Assembly (NCBI RefSeq): GCF_026240635.1
Contig: NZ_CP110848.1
Span: 4,235,741-4,299,740, forward strand
Length of the DNA: 64,000 bases
Direction: 5' to 3'
Origin: Trichothermofontia sichuanensis B231
GTDB taxonomy: Bacteria > Cyanobacteriota > Cyanobacteriia > B231
The notes beneath the pieces were generated by a model. The model saw nothing but the letters and a program-made list of their open reading frames with translations. It was not told the DNA's origin and did no database searches. Within the stretch, counting starts at the first letter, position 1. Every line of letters starts with the position of its first letter. Position numbers and translations under genes: made by a program. This document shows, in pieces, positions 54,884-64,000 of this stretch.

Positions 54884-55573
54884 ATGCCCCATACCTACCT
54901 CTATCCCCGACCGGCCCTGACCGTTGACTGTGTGGTGTTTGGGCTAGATGACGAGGATCTGAAAGTGATCTTGATTCAACGGGATTTACCGCCTTTTTCT
55001 GGTCAGTGGGCGCTTCCCGGTGGCTTTGTGCGGCTAGAGGAAACCCTGGATGCGGCGGCCCGGCGCGAGTTACAGGAGGAAACAGGACTGGAGGACGTTT
55101 TTCTGGAACAGTTTTATACCTTTGGCAGTCTCGATCGCGATCCGCGGGAGCGGGTGGTGAGTGTGGCCTACTACGGCCTGGTCAATTTGCGTGATTATCA
55201 GATCCAGGCTACTACGGATGCGCGGGATACGGCCTGGTTCCCGGTGCAGCAGTTACCCAATCTGCCATTTGACCATAATCAAATTGTGGCAATGGCCTAC
55301 GATCGTCTGCGCACCAAAGTTCGTTATGAACCGATTGGCTTTGAACTCTTACCGGAAAAATTCACCCTCACCCAACTGCAAACTCTTTACGAAAAAGTCC
55401 TTGGCCAACCCTTAGATAAACGCAACTTCCGCAAAAAGATTCTGAAAATGGGCCTGCTCATTGAACTAGACGAAGTGGAAAAAAACGTCCCCCACCGGGC
55501 CGCCCGCCTCTACCAATTTGATCAGCAAAAATATCAACATCTCAAACAATCCGGCTTTAATTTTGAGCTTTAA
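54884..55573 (+). CDS. NrtR-type Nudix transcriptional regulator
   Basis: 230 residues. The N-terminal Nudix domain senses or hydrolyses ADP-ribose-type ligands; its Nudix box is complete ([17 protein letters not shown] then QEETGL). The C-terminal winged helix ([26 protein letters not shown], in part, then MGLLIEL) is the NrtR DNA-binding domain. NrtR proteins repress NAD salvage and ADP-ribose genes and are released by ADP-ribose. It is transcribed away from the phosphatase-ADP-ribosylglycohydrolase operon, sharing the palindromic operators. ATG 54884 is preferred over GTG 54875; no good Shine-Dalgarno is visible. Retained catalytic Glu residues mean enzyme activity is possible. Confidence 0.88.
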   Translation: MPHTYLYPRPALTVDCVVFGLDDEDLKVILIQRDLPPFSGQWALPGGFVRLEETLDAAARRELQEETGLEDVFLEQFYTFGSLDRDPRERVVSVAYYGLVNLRDYQIQATTDARDTAWFPVQQLPNLPFDHNQIVAMAYDRLRTKVRYEPIGFELLPEKFTLTQLQTLYEKVLGQPLDKRNFRKKILKMGLLIELDEVEKNVPHRAARLYQFDQQKYQHLKQSGFNFEL

Positions 55574-55605
55574 TCTGCCTATCCCCTTCGTGTCTTGGTG
55601 TCTTT

Positions 55606-57369
55606 GTGGTTCCCAAAGCCTCTCGGTTTAAGAAGATTTTCCCAACCCCCTGGGGTATGCCCCTCCTCCTGGCGATCGCCCTGGGGACGGGCCTCCGCTT
55701 CTGGCGACTCGCCGCCAAACCTCTCTGGCTCGATGAAATCCTGACCGCCCTCTTCAGCCTCGGTCAAAGCTATCAAGTCGTCCCCTTAGCGCAAACGATC
55801 AGTTTCTCCGATCTGCTGGATCTGTTTCACCTCCAACCGACGACTTGTGCCGCGATCGCCGCGACCGTTACCCAGGAATCCACCCATCCCCCCCTCTTTT
55901 TCTGCTGGATGCACCAGTGGCTTAGCTGGTTAGGCCCGGCACCAGACCTGACGAGTCTCACCTGGCAACTGCGATCATTCCCAGCCCTGATGGGGGTGTT
56001 GCTGATTGGGCTACTTTACTGGCTCCATCGGGTAGCCTTTGGCCCGTGGGCTGGGATTTGGGGGGCAATGCTGATGGCCGTTTCCCCCTTTGCGGTTTAT
56101 CTTTCCCAGGAAGCCCGACACTACACGTTGCCGATGGTTTGGCTGACGCTGGCCCTGATTTGTCTGATCCAGATACAGCGGGATCTCTATCAAAGTCAGC
56201 GCTTCCATCCTCCCTACTGGTTGGGTTGGATTGTAGCTAATAGCTTAGGACTCTATACCCACTATTTTTTCCTTATGGCTGTGGTGGCGCAGGTGGGCGT
56301 TTTGCTAGGCCGATCGCTGTGGGAACGGCGGTGGTTGACCCGTGGACAACTAGGGGTGATTGGGTTGGCGATCGGGGGCGTGGGGTTGGCCTATGGGCCG
56401 TGGCTGGCAACGTTACAGGGCCATGCCGATCGCGGTGAAACCAGTTGGCTCCAGTTGACGAATCCGTTCGCGCCGATTTATCAAACCGTCCTCACCTGGG
56501 TGGCAATGGTGGTGGCCTTGCCGGTCGAAAATCAGCCCTGGTGGATTGTGGGACTGATGGGAATACTGACGTTGGGATTCCTTGTTTGGTTGGGGCGCGT
56601 GGCCGTCCGCGGGGGTGTTAGCCTGTGGCGATCGCCGACTACCCATTTGGAAACCTGGACATTATTGGGATTTATAGTACTCGTGTTGCTCCAATTTTGG
56701 GCGATCGCCTATGGCTTAAATCGGGATATCACGATCGCGCCTCGCTATAGCTTTGTTTATTACCCGGCAGTGTGTACCCTATTGGCAGCCGCCTGCTGGC
56801 AAGGCATTGTTCACACACCCGGAGATCACTTTCATCCATCGATCAGACCATCTATTTTTAACAAAGGTTGTAATCAAAATCTCTTCCCGATCGTATTTTT
56901 TATACTCTCATTACTCAGTAGCCTTTTTGTCATTTGGAATTTAACGTTCACCAAACCCTTTCAGCCGCAACGGGTTGCCTATCATTTGGGATCGGCACCG
57001 GATCAGGCATTGATGATCGCGATCGGCTACAAAAACTTCCAGGATGTCGCCTTGGGCCTCAGTTTCGCCCTCGCATTGCCACCCTTTTATCCCCAAATCA
57101 ATCAGGCTGCTTTTGCCTTTCTCCAACGCATTCCCAATTACGACGGGGCATGGCAAACTTTGGCAACCCTGCCCCACCCCCCAACGCCGTTAAACTTGTG
57201 GGTCATTAGCCCAGAACTCCGCCGCCGGGACTATCCAGCACAGCTAACACTGGCTAATGGGGTCATTTGCGCGATCGATCCCCAACACCACTACCGGGTG
57301 GGTATTCCCTACCAGCGGTACTACTGCCCTGATCAACGTAAAGACCAGATTGTGCACGGTACTCAATAG
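55606..57369 (+). CDS. ArnT/GT39-like integral membrane glycosyltransferase
   Basis: 587 residues with about ten hydrophobic segments. The first loop has RLAAKPLWLDEILTALFSLG, with the Asp-Glu pair of polyprenol-phosphate sugar transferases (GT39/PMT/ArnT fold), and GTGLRFWRL precedes it. YLSQEARHYTLPMVWL is the second family block. It would transfer a sugar from a lipid carrier on the outer side of the membrane. It starts at GTG 55606 or ATG 55657; the preceding 30 bases are a CTTGGTGTC-type repeat. Acceptor unknown. Confidence 0.82.
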   Translation: MVPKASRFKKIFPTPWGMPLLLAIALGTGLRFWRLAAKPLWLDEILTALFSLGQSYQVVPLAQTISFSDLLDLFHLQPTTCAAIAATVTQESTHPPLFFCWMHQWLSWLGPAPDLTSLTWQLRSFPALMGVLLIGLLYWLHRVAFGPWAGIWGAMLMAVSPFAVYLSQEARHYTLPMVWLTLALICLIQIQRDLYQSQRFHPPYWLGWIVANSLGLYTHYFFLMAVVAQVGVLLGRSLWERRWLTRGQLGVIGLAIGGVGLAYGPWLATLQGHADRGETSWLQLTNPFAPIYQTVLTWVAMVVALPVENQPWWIVGLMGILTLGFLVWLGRVAVRGGVSLWRSPTTHLETWTLLGFIVLVLLQFWAIAYGLNRDITIAPRYSFVYYPAVCTLLAAACWQGIVHTPGDHFHPSIRPSIFNKGCNQNLFPIVFFILSLLSSLFVIWNLTFTKPFQPQRVAYHLGSAPDQALMIAIGYKNFQDVALGLSFALALPPFYPQINQAAFAFLQRIPNYDGAWQTLATLPHPPTPLNLWVISPELRRRDYPAQLTLANGVICAIDPQHHYRVGIPYQRYYCPDQRKDQIVHGTQ

Positions 57370-57527
57370 TAACTTTGATTACGGTTTGATCCCACAAACT
57401 TTGCTAGAGGATGAAGCTAATACACTGCAGGTATTAAGAATCCTTGGTGTTCCGGATCACTAACGGGGTATCTGTGATAGGTTCTTAAAAATAAGATTGT
57501 TGTCGATCGCACCCAATCCTAATTGCC

Positions 57528-58961
57528 GTGGCACTTGATAACTACGAACCAGGGGACTTTTACGATGAATTGTTTGAGGCCAAGGGCAAACCACGCCCTG
57601 AAGCCCAGTTACTAGTGCAACGTCTCAGTTCTCTCTCCCTAGAGGAAATCAAGCAGCGGCAACAAGCAGCCCAGAATGCCCTGTTTAGCTTGGGGGCAAC
57701 TTTCAATGTCTATAGTGATGACCAGGGCACAGAGCGGATTCTGCCGTTTGACATCATTCCCCGCATTGTGGCTGCCCCAGAATGGGATTACCTGGAGCGG
57801 GGCTTGAAGCAGCGCATTGAGGCCCTCAATTTATTCATTGATGATGTTTATCACGACCAGAAAATCATTCAAGATGGGGTTATTCCAAGGGATATCATAG
57901 AGTCTTCTAAAGGTTTTCTCAAACCCTGTATTGGGCTGAAGCCACCGGGTAAGATCTGGTGCCATATTACGGGGACAGATTTGGTTCGCGATCGCGATGG
58001 TCAGTGGTATGTCCTAGAGGATAATTTACGTTGCCCATCAGGCGTTTCCTACGTGCTAGAAAATCGCCGCGTTATGAAGGGCACCTTTCCACAGGTCTTC
58101 CAAACCCTCGCTATTAAACCTGTTGAAGACTACTCTAGCCACCTGCTGGAAACCCTGCTGAATTTAGCGCCTCCCCACCTGGATGATCCCACAGTAGTTG
58201 TCCTAACGCCTGGGATCTACAATTCGGCCTATTTTGAGCATTCTTTCCTCGCCCAGCAGATGGGCGTAGAGTTGGTTGAGGGGCGTGATCTGGTCGTAGA
58301 AAATGGCTATCTACAAATGCGGACAACGAAGGGATTGCAGCGGGTAGATGTCATCTACCGTCGAATTGATGATGACTTTATTGATCCGCTGGTTTTTCGG
58401 CCTGATTCCCTCCTGGGAGTTCCTGGTATTATGGAGGTGTATCGCTCTGGTCGTCTAGCGATCGCGAATGCTCTGGGGACTGGGGTTGCCGATGACAAGG
58501 TAGTTTATACCTATGTCCCGAAGATGATTCGCTACTATCTGGGTGAAGACGCTATCTTACAGAATGTTCCCACCTATGTGTGTTGGGAAGAGCAGCAACG
58601 GACTTATGTTCTGGAACACCTGGATCAATTAGTAGTTAAGGCCGCCAATGAATCCGGTGGCTATGGGATGTTAATGGGTGCCCACTCCAGTCCAGCCGAA
58701 CGGGAAGAATTTGCCCAGCGGATTGTTGCCAATCCTAGGGGATACATTGCCCAACCCACCCTGTGTTTATCACGGGTACCCACCTTACTGGATGGAGATT
58801 TTGAAGGCTGCCATGTGGATCTACGTCCATATATCCTCTATGGTAAGCAGATCTATGTGAATCCTGGCGGACTCACCCGCGTGGCCTTGCGTCGGGGGTC
58901 GCTGGTCGTCAATTCTTCCCAAGGAGGGGGCAGTAAGGATACCTGGGTTGTGGCGTCTTGA
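57528..58961 (+). CDS. Circularly permuted ATP-grasp type 2 protein (DUF403/404/407 region)
   Basis: A 477-residue enzyme of the circularly permuted ATP-grasp family, presumed to form amide bonds in small peptide or cofactor synthesis. The pattern FYDELFEAKGKPRPEAQLL at the start, GTDLVRDRDGQWYVLEDNLRCPSGVSYVLENR (in part), VDVIYRRIDDDFIDP and KAANESGGYGMLMG are family blocks including the ATP-binding Glu/Asn. The start is GTG 57528 (MALDNYEPGDF). In many bacteria an alpha-E protein and a transglutaminase follow; here neither does. Confidence 0.9.
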   Translation: MALDNYEPGDFYDELFEAKGKPRPEAQLLVQRLSSLSLEEIKQRQQAAQNALFSLGATFNVYSDDQGTERILPFDIIPRIVAAPEWDYLERGLKQRIEALNLFIDDVYHDQKIIQDGVIPRDIIESSKGFLKPCIGLKPPGKIWCHITGTDLVRDRDGQWYVLEDNLRCPSGVSYVLENRRVMKGTFPQVFQTLAIKPVEDYSSHLLETLLNLAPPHLDDPTVVVLTPGIYNSAYFEHSFLAQQMGVELVEGRDLVVENGYLQMRTTKGLQRVDVIYRRIDDDFIDPLVFRPDSLLGVPGIMEVYRSGRLAIANALGTGVADDKVVYTYVPKMIRYYLGEDAILQNVPTYVCWEEQQRTYVLEHLDQLVVKAANESGGYGMLMGAHSSPAEREEFAQRIVANPRGYIAQPTLCLSRVPTLLDGDFEGCHVDLRPYILYGKQIYVNPGGLTRVALRRGSLVVNSSQGGGSKDTWVVAS

Positions 58962-58969
58962 AGCTCATC

Positions 58970-59150
58970 TTCTCCCAAAAAGTGCGAAGGGGAGTCGGAT
59001 TTTTAAGCCCCGCTCCGGCTCTGGGAGAGGGATTTAGGGTGAGGGTTTGCTTCTCCCCACTTGGGAGAAGGGGTTGGGGGATGAGGACTGCCGGTCGGAT
59101 CGAGATCCAAACCTTAACTGTGTACTGAGTAAATTAGGTAAAGACTGTAT
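58970..59150. repeat. Family A short repeat, one end lost
   Basis: It contains both hairpins and the right end (CCTTAACTGTGTACTGAGTAAATTAGGTAAAG, in part, to CTGTA). The left TACAGCC terminus is missing. A family C tail (CTCTCCTCACGTGAGG then TTGTCAGTCAACTA) follows to 59210. Confidence 0.75.
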
Positions 59151-59201
59151 CTCCGTTCTCTTTCCTCGCTTCTCTCTCCTCACGTGAGGGGGGAAAATTT
59201 G

Positions 59202-59987
59202 TCAGTCAACTAAGGTATCCGGGTCAACTCCTAATTCTCGTAATCGGGCTGCCAAGCGATCGGCCCGTTGGCGTTCTCGCTCTGCCCGTTCTTCACCCGT
59301 TAAGAGCAAATTGCCCGCCGCATCCCACCAACGCAACCACGGCAGTACCATCCCTTCATATTCCCCCTCCCATATTCCCAATTCAACTTGCATTAGGGGA
59401 ATGGGGTAGTGACCGCGATCGTTCGCTGGGACGCTTTGATAGCGCCCCTCCACTAACTGATAGAGTTCGATGCTAGCCTTTCTGACATCATAAATACCGT
59501 AGTAAGGGATCCGTATCGCTTGCTCGTAGACCCAAAATTTACCGGGCTTCTGGGTTGTGCCCGTGACAGCGGAGGGGGGCGTTGTATCCCGTTCTTCTGA
59601 ACCATCCCCAGAGACAAACTCCAGGGCAATCAGCGGAGCCACGTATTCCTGCCACAGGACGTAGGAGCGGCGAAACTGACCGTTGAGCAGGGGGGGGACA
59701 TTCGGCACATAAAACCAATCGGGACATTCAGCCCCTTTTTCGGGAGGATCGGTTAAGCGCCAGTAGATGCCACAATCCTGGCCAATACAAAATTGTTGGT
59801 CGGGATGCCGCTGGTTCAAGATGGGCAGGATGGAACTGGTGAGAATAATACTTTGGGGATGTTCCTGAAAGTTTTTCACAAAGGTCCCATCCGATTCCGG
59901 CAGTTGGGTGTGATCGGGTAGTGCTAGCGTTGGGTGAGTGGTCTGATTAGCGATCTGATTAGTGGTCTGAATTAAAGGCGTTGTCAC
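59202..59987 (-). CDS. Uma2 family (DUF820) protein
   Basis: 261 residues. The family core is seen in CPDWFYVPNVPP, YVAPLIALEFVSGDGSEERD, FWVYEQAIRIPYYGIYD and VELGIWEGEYEGM. The C-terminus GEERAERERQRADRLAARL ends RELGVDP, the same tail as the Uma2 protein at 2173-3027 but without the tandem heptads. Function unproven; a nuclease fold is predicted for the family. It is divergent from the copper ATPase gene. Confidence 0.85.
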   Translation of the reverse strand: MTTPLIQTTNQIANQTTHPTLALPDHTQLPESDGTFVKNFQEHPQSIILTSSILPILNQRHPDQQFCIGQDCGIYWRLTDPPEKGAECPDWFYVPNVPPLLNGQFRRSYVLWQEYVAPLIALEFVSGDGSEERDTTPPSAVTGTTQKPGKFWVYEQAIRIPYYGIYDVRKASIELYQLVEGRYQSVPANDRGHYPIPLMQVELGIWEGEYEGMVLPWLRWWDAAGNLLLTGEERAERERQRADRLAARLRELGVDPDTLVD

Positions 59988-60165
59988 GATCGCACACCAA
60001 ATAGAATTCGTCTGATCGTTGGTTCGATTATAACGGCTTTCTGTGACTGGCCTGAGCCAGTCGCTTGCCTGGGATCAGGTTACTGTCGAACCGCTTGACC
60101 CTCCAGCTAGCTGTAACCTTTATCTTCTAAGAAGACCACCAGGGCTGTTAGGAAGGAGTGCGCCA

Positions 60166-62475
60166 ATGACCAGCCAGCTTTTACGCCTTAAGGGTATGGG
60201 GTGTGCCGCCTGTGCCGATGCGATCGAGCGCGTCCTGCGTAAAACCCCCGGCGTTGTCACCTGTAGCGTTAACTTTGGGGCCGAACAGGCCAGCGTGGAA
60301 TACGACGAACAGCAGGTGGATTTGGCCACCTTGCAACAAGCGATTGCCAAAGCGGGTTACGAAGCGATTTCCCTGGATACGGTTGCCGCCTCAACCCCAG
60401 AGGCTGAGGCGGATGCGGTTGCAATCCAGGAAGCTACCCAATTCCGGCGCAAGCTGATCTTGGGCGGTGTCGTCAGTGCGATTTTGGTGATCGGGGGCCT
60501 GCCGATAATGACGGGGCTGCACCTGCCCTTCCTTCCCCACTGGTTACACCATCCCTACCTGCAACTGATCCTGGCGACGCCGGTACAATTCTGGTGTGGC
60601 CGATCGTTCTACATCGGTGCCTGGAGAGCACTTAAACGGGGCAGTGCTGATATGAATACCCTCGTAGTGCTGGGAACCAGTACCGCCTACTTCTACTCGC
60701 TCCTGCCCACCTTTTTCCCCGCTTTTTTCCAAGCACAAGGACTGCCCACGGCGGTGTACTACGAAGCAGCGGCGGTGGTGATTACGTTAATCCTCTTGGG
60801 ACGAATGTTGGAAAGTCAGGCACGGCGCAAAACCTCGGCGGCGATCCGAAAGCTCATGGGCTTGCAACCGAAAACAGCACGGGTGTTGCGGGCTGGGCGG
60901 GAAGTGGAAATCCCGATCGCCCAGGTCCAAGTAGGTGACCTCATCCGGGTTCGCCCTGGGGAGAAAATCCCGGTCGATGGTGAGGTGGTTAGCGGTCATT
61001 CCACGGTGGATGAGTCAATGGTGACCGGGGAAAGCTTGCCCGTGACGAAGACAGTCGGCGATGAGGTGATCGGAGCGACGATTAACAAAACCGGGTCCTT
61101 CCAATTTCGCGCCACCCGTGTGGGTGAGGAAACCGTGTTGGCCCAGATCGTGCAACTGGTGCAGGCAGCCCAGGCGGCTAAGGTTCCCATCCAGGGTCTG
61201 GCCGATCGCGTCATCCATTGGTTTGTTCCGGCGGTTCTGGGAGTGGCGATCGTCACGTTCTGCGTGTGGTTTTTCCTGGCAGGGAATTTAACCCTGGCCT
61301 TGTTGACGACGGTGAGTGTGTTGATCATTGCCTGTCCCTGCGCCCTGGGACTGGCTACACCCACCTCGATCATGGTGGGCACAGGGAAGGGAGCCGAGCA
61401 GGGCATCTTAATCAAGGGCGGTGATAGCCTGGAACTGGCCCATCAAATCCAGACGATCGTCCTCGATAAAACCGGCACCCTGACAGTGGGCAAACCCACC
61501 GTCACCCAATTTGTCACCTACCAAGGGACAGCCAATCGTCAGGAACTCAAACTGCTACGCCTGGTCGCTGCCGTTGAATACCACTCCGAGCATCCCCTCG
61601 CCGAGGCGATCGGCCGGTATGCCGAAACCCAGGGGATTGCCACCCGTGAAGCCGATCTCCCCCCCGTAACCCAGTTTTCGGCATTGGCAGGACGCGGTGT
61701 GCAGGCCACCGTCTCAGATCATTGGGTGCAAATTGGAACCCAACGCTGGCTCACTGAACAAGAGATTGCGGTCAAGGTGGAACCCCTCTATAGTCGATCG
61801 CTGGTCTGGGAAGCGCAGCAGCAAACGGTGGTGTGGATCGCGATCGATGGCCAGGTTGAGGCGGTGATGGCGATCGCTGATGCCCTGAAGCCAACGGCAG
61901 CGGCGGCAGTGCGTGCGCTGAAACGATTGGGTCTCAACGTGGTCATGCTCACGGGCGATAACCGCGCGACTGCCGAGGCGATCGCGCAACAAGTGGGCAT
62001 TCAAACGGTTTTTGCCGAAGTCCGCCCCGACCAAAAAGCCGCTGTTATTGAATCCCTGCAACATTCAACAGTCACAATTGACAATTCCAAGCCGTCTCGA
62101 ACGATCGTGGCAATGGTCGGGGATGGCATTAATGATGCACCTGCCTTAGCTCAGGCAGATGTGGGGATTGCGATCGGAACCGGGACGGATGTGGCGATCG
62201 CGGCCAGTGATATTACGCTCATTTCCGGGGATTTGTGGGGGATTGTGACCGCGATTCAACTCAGTCGAGCAACGATGGCCAACATTCGCCAAAACTTGTT
62301 TTTCGCATTTATTTATAATGTGCTGGCGATTCCGATCGCAGCAGGTATTCTCTATCCCTTATTCGGCTGGTTGCTCAATCCAATTCTGGCGGGTGCTGCA
62401 ATGGCATTTAGCTCAGTTTCAGTGGTCATGAATGCGCTGCGGTTACGACGGTTTCAACCCCGGCATTCTCTATGA
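60166..62475 (+). CDS. Copper-translocating P1B-type ATPase
   Basis: 769 residues from ATG 60166, which follows GGAAGGAG; a frame opening 41 codons earlier has no family character. One N-terminal heavy-metal domain carries [12 protein letters not shown]. Membrane helices follow, with TGES, the CPC motif in [15 protein letters not shown], the phosphorylated [15 protein letters not shown] and [21 protein letters not shown]. In cyanobacteria two such ATPases exist, CtaA (import towards plastocyanin) and PacS (thylakoid); which one this is cannot be told with certainty. Confidence 0.93.
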   Translation: MTSQLLRLKGMGCAACADAIERVLRKTPGVVTCSVNFGAEQASVEYDEQQVDLATLQQAIAKAGYEAISLDTVAASTPEAEADAVAIQEATQFRRKLILGGVVSAILVIGGLPIMTGLHLPFLPHWLHHPYLQLILATPVQFWCGRSFYIGAWRALKRGSADMNTLVVLGTSTAYFYSLLPTFFPAFFQAQGLPTAVYYEAAAVVITLILLGRMLESQARRKTSAAIRKLMGLQPKTARVLRAGREVEIPIAQVQVGDLIRVRPGEKIPVDGEVVSGHSTVDESMVTGESLPVTKTVGDEVIGATINKTGSFQFRATRVGEETVLAQIVQLVQAAQAAKVPIQGLADRVIHWFVPAVLGVAIVTFCVWFFLAGNLTLALLTTVSVLIIACPCALGLATPTSIMVGTGKGAEQGILIKGGDSLELAHQIQTIVLDKTGTLTVGKPTVTQFVTYQGTANRQELKLLRLVAAVEYHSEHPLAEAIGRYAETQGIATREADLPPVTQFSALAGRGVQATVSDHWVQIGTQRWLTEQEIAVKVEPLYSRSLVWEAQQQTVVWIAIDGQVEAVMAIADALKPTAAAAVRALKRLGLNVVMLTGDNRATAEAIAQQVGIQTVFAEVRPDQKAAVIESLQHSTVTIDNSKPSRTIVAMVGDGINDAPALAQADVGIAIGTGTDVAIAASDITLISGDLWGIVTAIQLSRATMANIRQNLFFAFIYNVLAIPIAAGILYPLFGWLLNPILAGAAMAFSSVSVVMNALRLRRFQPRHSL

Positions 62476-62485
62476 ATTCCTAATT

Positions 62486-62851
62486 TTAGCTACCCCGATA
62501 GGTGCTATAGGACCACGGAGAAGTTAAGAGCGGTACATGGTAGTGGGCATTAGCATCGGCAATGCCAAAGCGAATAGGCACCTGATCTAAAAAAGGTGGT
62601 GGGCCAGCCAGAAGGGTGGGCGATCGTTGGGCAAAATAATCCCCTACGCTAAAGATCAGTTCATAAATACCTACTTGCAAATTACCATCGTCAAGCAACG
62701 GCTGATCGGTACGGCCATCAGCATTGGTCACGCAGGTTTTGAGGTGGGTGCGGATTCCCGTATCAGGCGCGATCGTCCATAACTCCAGGGTCATCCGGGC
62801 CGCCGGACATCCATTCGCTGTATCCAGGACATGAGTTGTTAATTTGCCCAT
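62486..62851 (-). CDS. uraH: 5-hydroxyisourate hydrolase (transthyretin-like)
   Basis: Hydrolyses 5-hydroxyisourate in urate breakdown. The 121-residue protein has the N-terminal [14 protein letters not shown] with its catalytic His, and ends [18 protein letters not shown], the diagnostic C-terminal YRGS. Size is exactly that of the family. It converges with the copper ATPase gene (10 bp between stops). No other urate-pathway gene is present in the window. Confidence 0.95.
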   Translation of the reverse strand: MGKLTTHVLDTANGCPAARMTLELWTIAPDTGIRTHLKTCVTNADGRTDQPLLDDGNLQVGIYELIFSVGDYFAQRSPTLLAGPPPFLDQVPIRFGIADANAHYHVPLLTSPWSYSTYRGS

Positions 62852-63362
62852 CTTGAAGGTGCCGATGATTGGTAAGGTTGGCTTATATGGTCAATCCAAA
62901 TAAGAACGATACAATTTTCACTCCCCTCTCCCGTTCTGGGAGAGGGGCTGGGGGTGAGGGAGCTGTTTCAGCCTAAATTGCAATGACTATAAGTTAGTGA
63001 GTATTATTAAACCAAATTGGCTCCCGTCGCCCGTTCTGGGAGAGGGGCTGGGGGTGAGGGCAACCAGCCATCCTTTAGTTTAATGATTAATGTAATGATT
63101 GATTAATGTCATGATTAATGAGCGCAGTCTTCTTAGCTAGCCCCTAGGTTAGACCCTAGCCTATGCAAGACCCCAACTAAGCGGAGAACCCACCTAGGCA
63201 TCCTCCCCCGATGCCGCAACTTTAAACCTATAGTTGTAAACCTATAGTTGAGAACGTATAGTTAAACGGACAAACGGATAAACGATTCCCTGGGTTGTAC
63301 TGACCGCAATTTGTCCACATTTTTAATTTGCCCAGATTTTTTGTGTATTACGCTAACTCCCC
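62852..63362. repeat. Intergenic region: family B copy and short AT repeats
   Basis: Family B spans 62886-62991. A lone copy of its hairpin core (CCGTTCTGGGAGAGGGGCTGG) is at 63030-63055. Then come TAATGATTAATG-type direct repeats (63080-63120) and CCTATAGTTG repeats (63226-63261) before the M3 peptidase gene. No gene is seen. Confidence 0.7.
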
Positions 63363-64000
63363 ATGACTGCAACTGCTACCCAAGTTGATAATCCCCTGCT
63401 GATCGGCACTGGCCTACCGCCTTTTGACCAGATCCAACCGGAACACGTGGTTCCCGGTATGACCCAGGCTTTGGCCGAAGCCCACGATCGCCTCACCCAT
63501 CTGGAAGAAAGTTTCACCCCCACTTGGGAGGGGTTAATGGTACCGCTGCAACAGTTGCAGGAGCGGTTGTCCTGGAGTTGGAACATCGTCGGGCATTTGA
63601 TGTCGGTCAAAAACAGCCCGGAACTCCGGCAGGCCCACGAAACCATGCAGCCAGAGGTCATCAAATTCTGGGTCCGGTTGAACCAGAGTCAGGCCCTCTA
63701 TACCGGCTATCAGCAGTTGGCTGAACAGCGCGATCGCCTAACTGAAACCCAGCAACGTATCCTGGATACGACCCTGCGGGATGCGGAACTGTCTGGGGTT
63801 GGGCTAACGGGCGAAACACGGGAACGGTTTAATGCCATTCAGATGGAATTAGCCGATCTGGGGACACGCTTTTCCAACCAGGTGCTCGATGCCACCAAAG
63901 CCTATAGCCTCATCCTCAGCGATCCAGCAGACATTGCCGGACTGCCCCCCAGCCTCCTGGCCCAGGCCGCCCAAGCTGCACGGGATGCCGGTCACCCTGA
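63363..64000 (+). CDS. M3-family metallopeptidase (oligopeptidase A-like), partial
   Basis: The gene begins at ATG 63363 and runs off the window after about 212 codons. The N-terminus NPLLIGTGLPPFDQIQPEHVVPGM matches the oligopeptidase A/PrlC start, followed by WEGLMVPLQQLQERLSWSWNIVGHL and a helical domain. The zinc motif HEFGH would lie beyond the edge, so activity cannot be checked. It degrades short peptides in the cytoplasm. Confidence 0.88.
   Translation, partial: MTATATQVDNPLLIGTGLPPFDQIQPEHVVPGMTQALAEAHDRLTHLEESFTPTWEGLMVPLQQLQERLSWSWNIVGHLMSVKNSPELRQAHETMQPEVIKFWVRLNQSQALYTGYQQLAEQRDRLTETQQRILDTTLRDAELSGVGLTGETRERFNAIQMELADLGTRFSNQVLDATKAYSLILSDPADIAGLPPSLLAQAAQAARDAGHP

Noticed and set aside
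54884-55573. Plain Nudix hydrolase as the only function
   Set aside because: The C-terminal winged helix and the nearby palindromes point to the NrtR regulator type, although activity may be kept.

Overview
The window is cyanobacterial chromosome. It carries a ChlP-type geranylgeranyl reductase, a Cdv3/DivIVA-like protein beside coaD, a DUF1823 protein, a bifunctional-nuclease protein, a cyanobacterial-type glycogen synthase, a thylakoid thioredoxin-like factor, and very many copies of the HIP1 octamer GCGATCGC. No rRNA is present. Two certain tRNA genes are seen (Asn-GTT and Pro-CGG). Gene families and repeat load suggest a filamentous or Leptolyngbya-like species, but the sequence alone does not fix the genus.

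Layout. 1-10.6 kb: a TetR regulator, a compact PBP4-type peptidase, a Uma2 protein, a methyltransferase, chlP, a CheY-like regulator, cdv3-coaD, a CDF transporter and an alpha/beta hydrolase lacking the usual nucleophile. 10.8-24.2 kb: an exopolysaccharide region (three GT4 glycosyltransferases, a polyprenyl-phosphate sugar transferase, gmd and fcl for GDP-L-fucose, and an O-antigen ligase/polymerase-like membrane protein), interrupted by uvrA and by an intact IS1-family element. 24.2-34.6 kb: housekeeping and signalling genes (DUF1823, RluD-type pseudouridine synthase, ribE, bifunctional nuclease, tRNA-Asn, NYN RNase, a receiver-GAF-GAF-adenylate cyclase, a GNAT enzyme, an epimerase). 35.1-38.2 kb: a PilB/GspE-like ATPase whose C-terminus is a GrpE domain and whose N-terminus looks like a J domain without HPD. 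38.9-44.9 kb: ureohydrolase, endonuclease V, tRNA-Pro, glgA and small envelope/thylakoid proteins.

45.3-55.6 kb is an accessory island. It starts with a wrecked DUF4011 helicase plus Vsr-like nuclease gene, a relic of a probable defence gene split by a degenerate IS630 element. Next is a leftward set: PP2C phosphatase, ADP-ribosylglycohydrolase, atypical kinase, nicotinamidase-like hydrolase and VWA (TerY-like) protein. A divergent NrtR-type Nudix regulator faces it across a 21-bp palindrome lying 5 bp from the PP2C start codon. This joins a TerY-P-type phosphorylation triad to NAD/ADP-ribose enzymes under a probable ADP-ribose-responsive repressor, and is the best candidate here for an undescribed system. 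The kinase gene has an in-frame TAG that cuts off its C-terminal beta-rich domain.

55.6-64 kb: an ArnT/GT39-like membrane glycosyltransferase, a circularly permuted ATP-grasp protein, a second Uma2 protein, a copper P-type ATPase, hydroxyisourate hydrolase and the start of an M3 oligopeptidase.

The intergenic spaces hold three families of short non-coding repeats. Family A is about 165-225 bp with ends TACAGCCTTTAC, like IS630 ends. Family B is about 107 bp with ends TATAGTCA or TATGGTCA. Family C is a purine-rich motif. At 7.0-7.5 kb they are nested: B sits in A with a target duplication, and A lies between inverted C copies.
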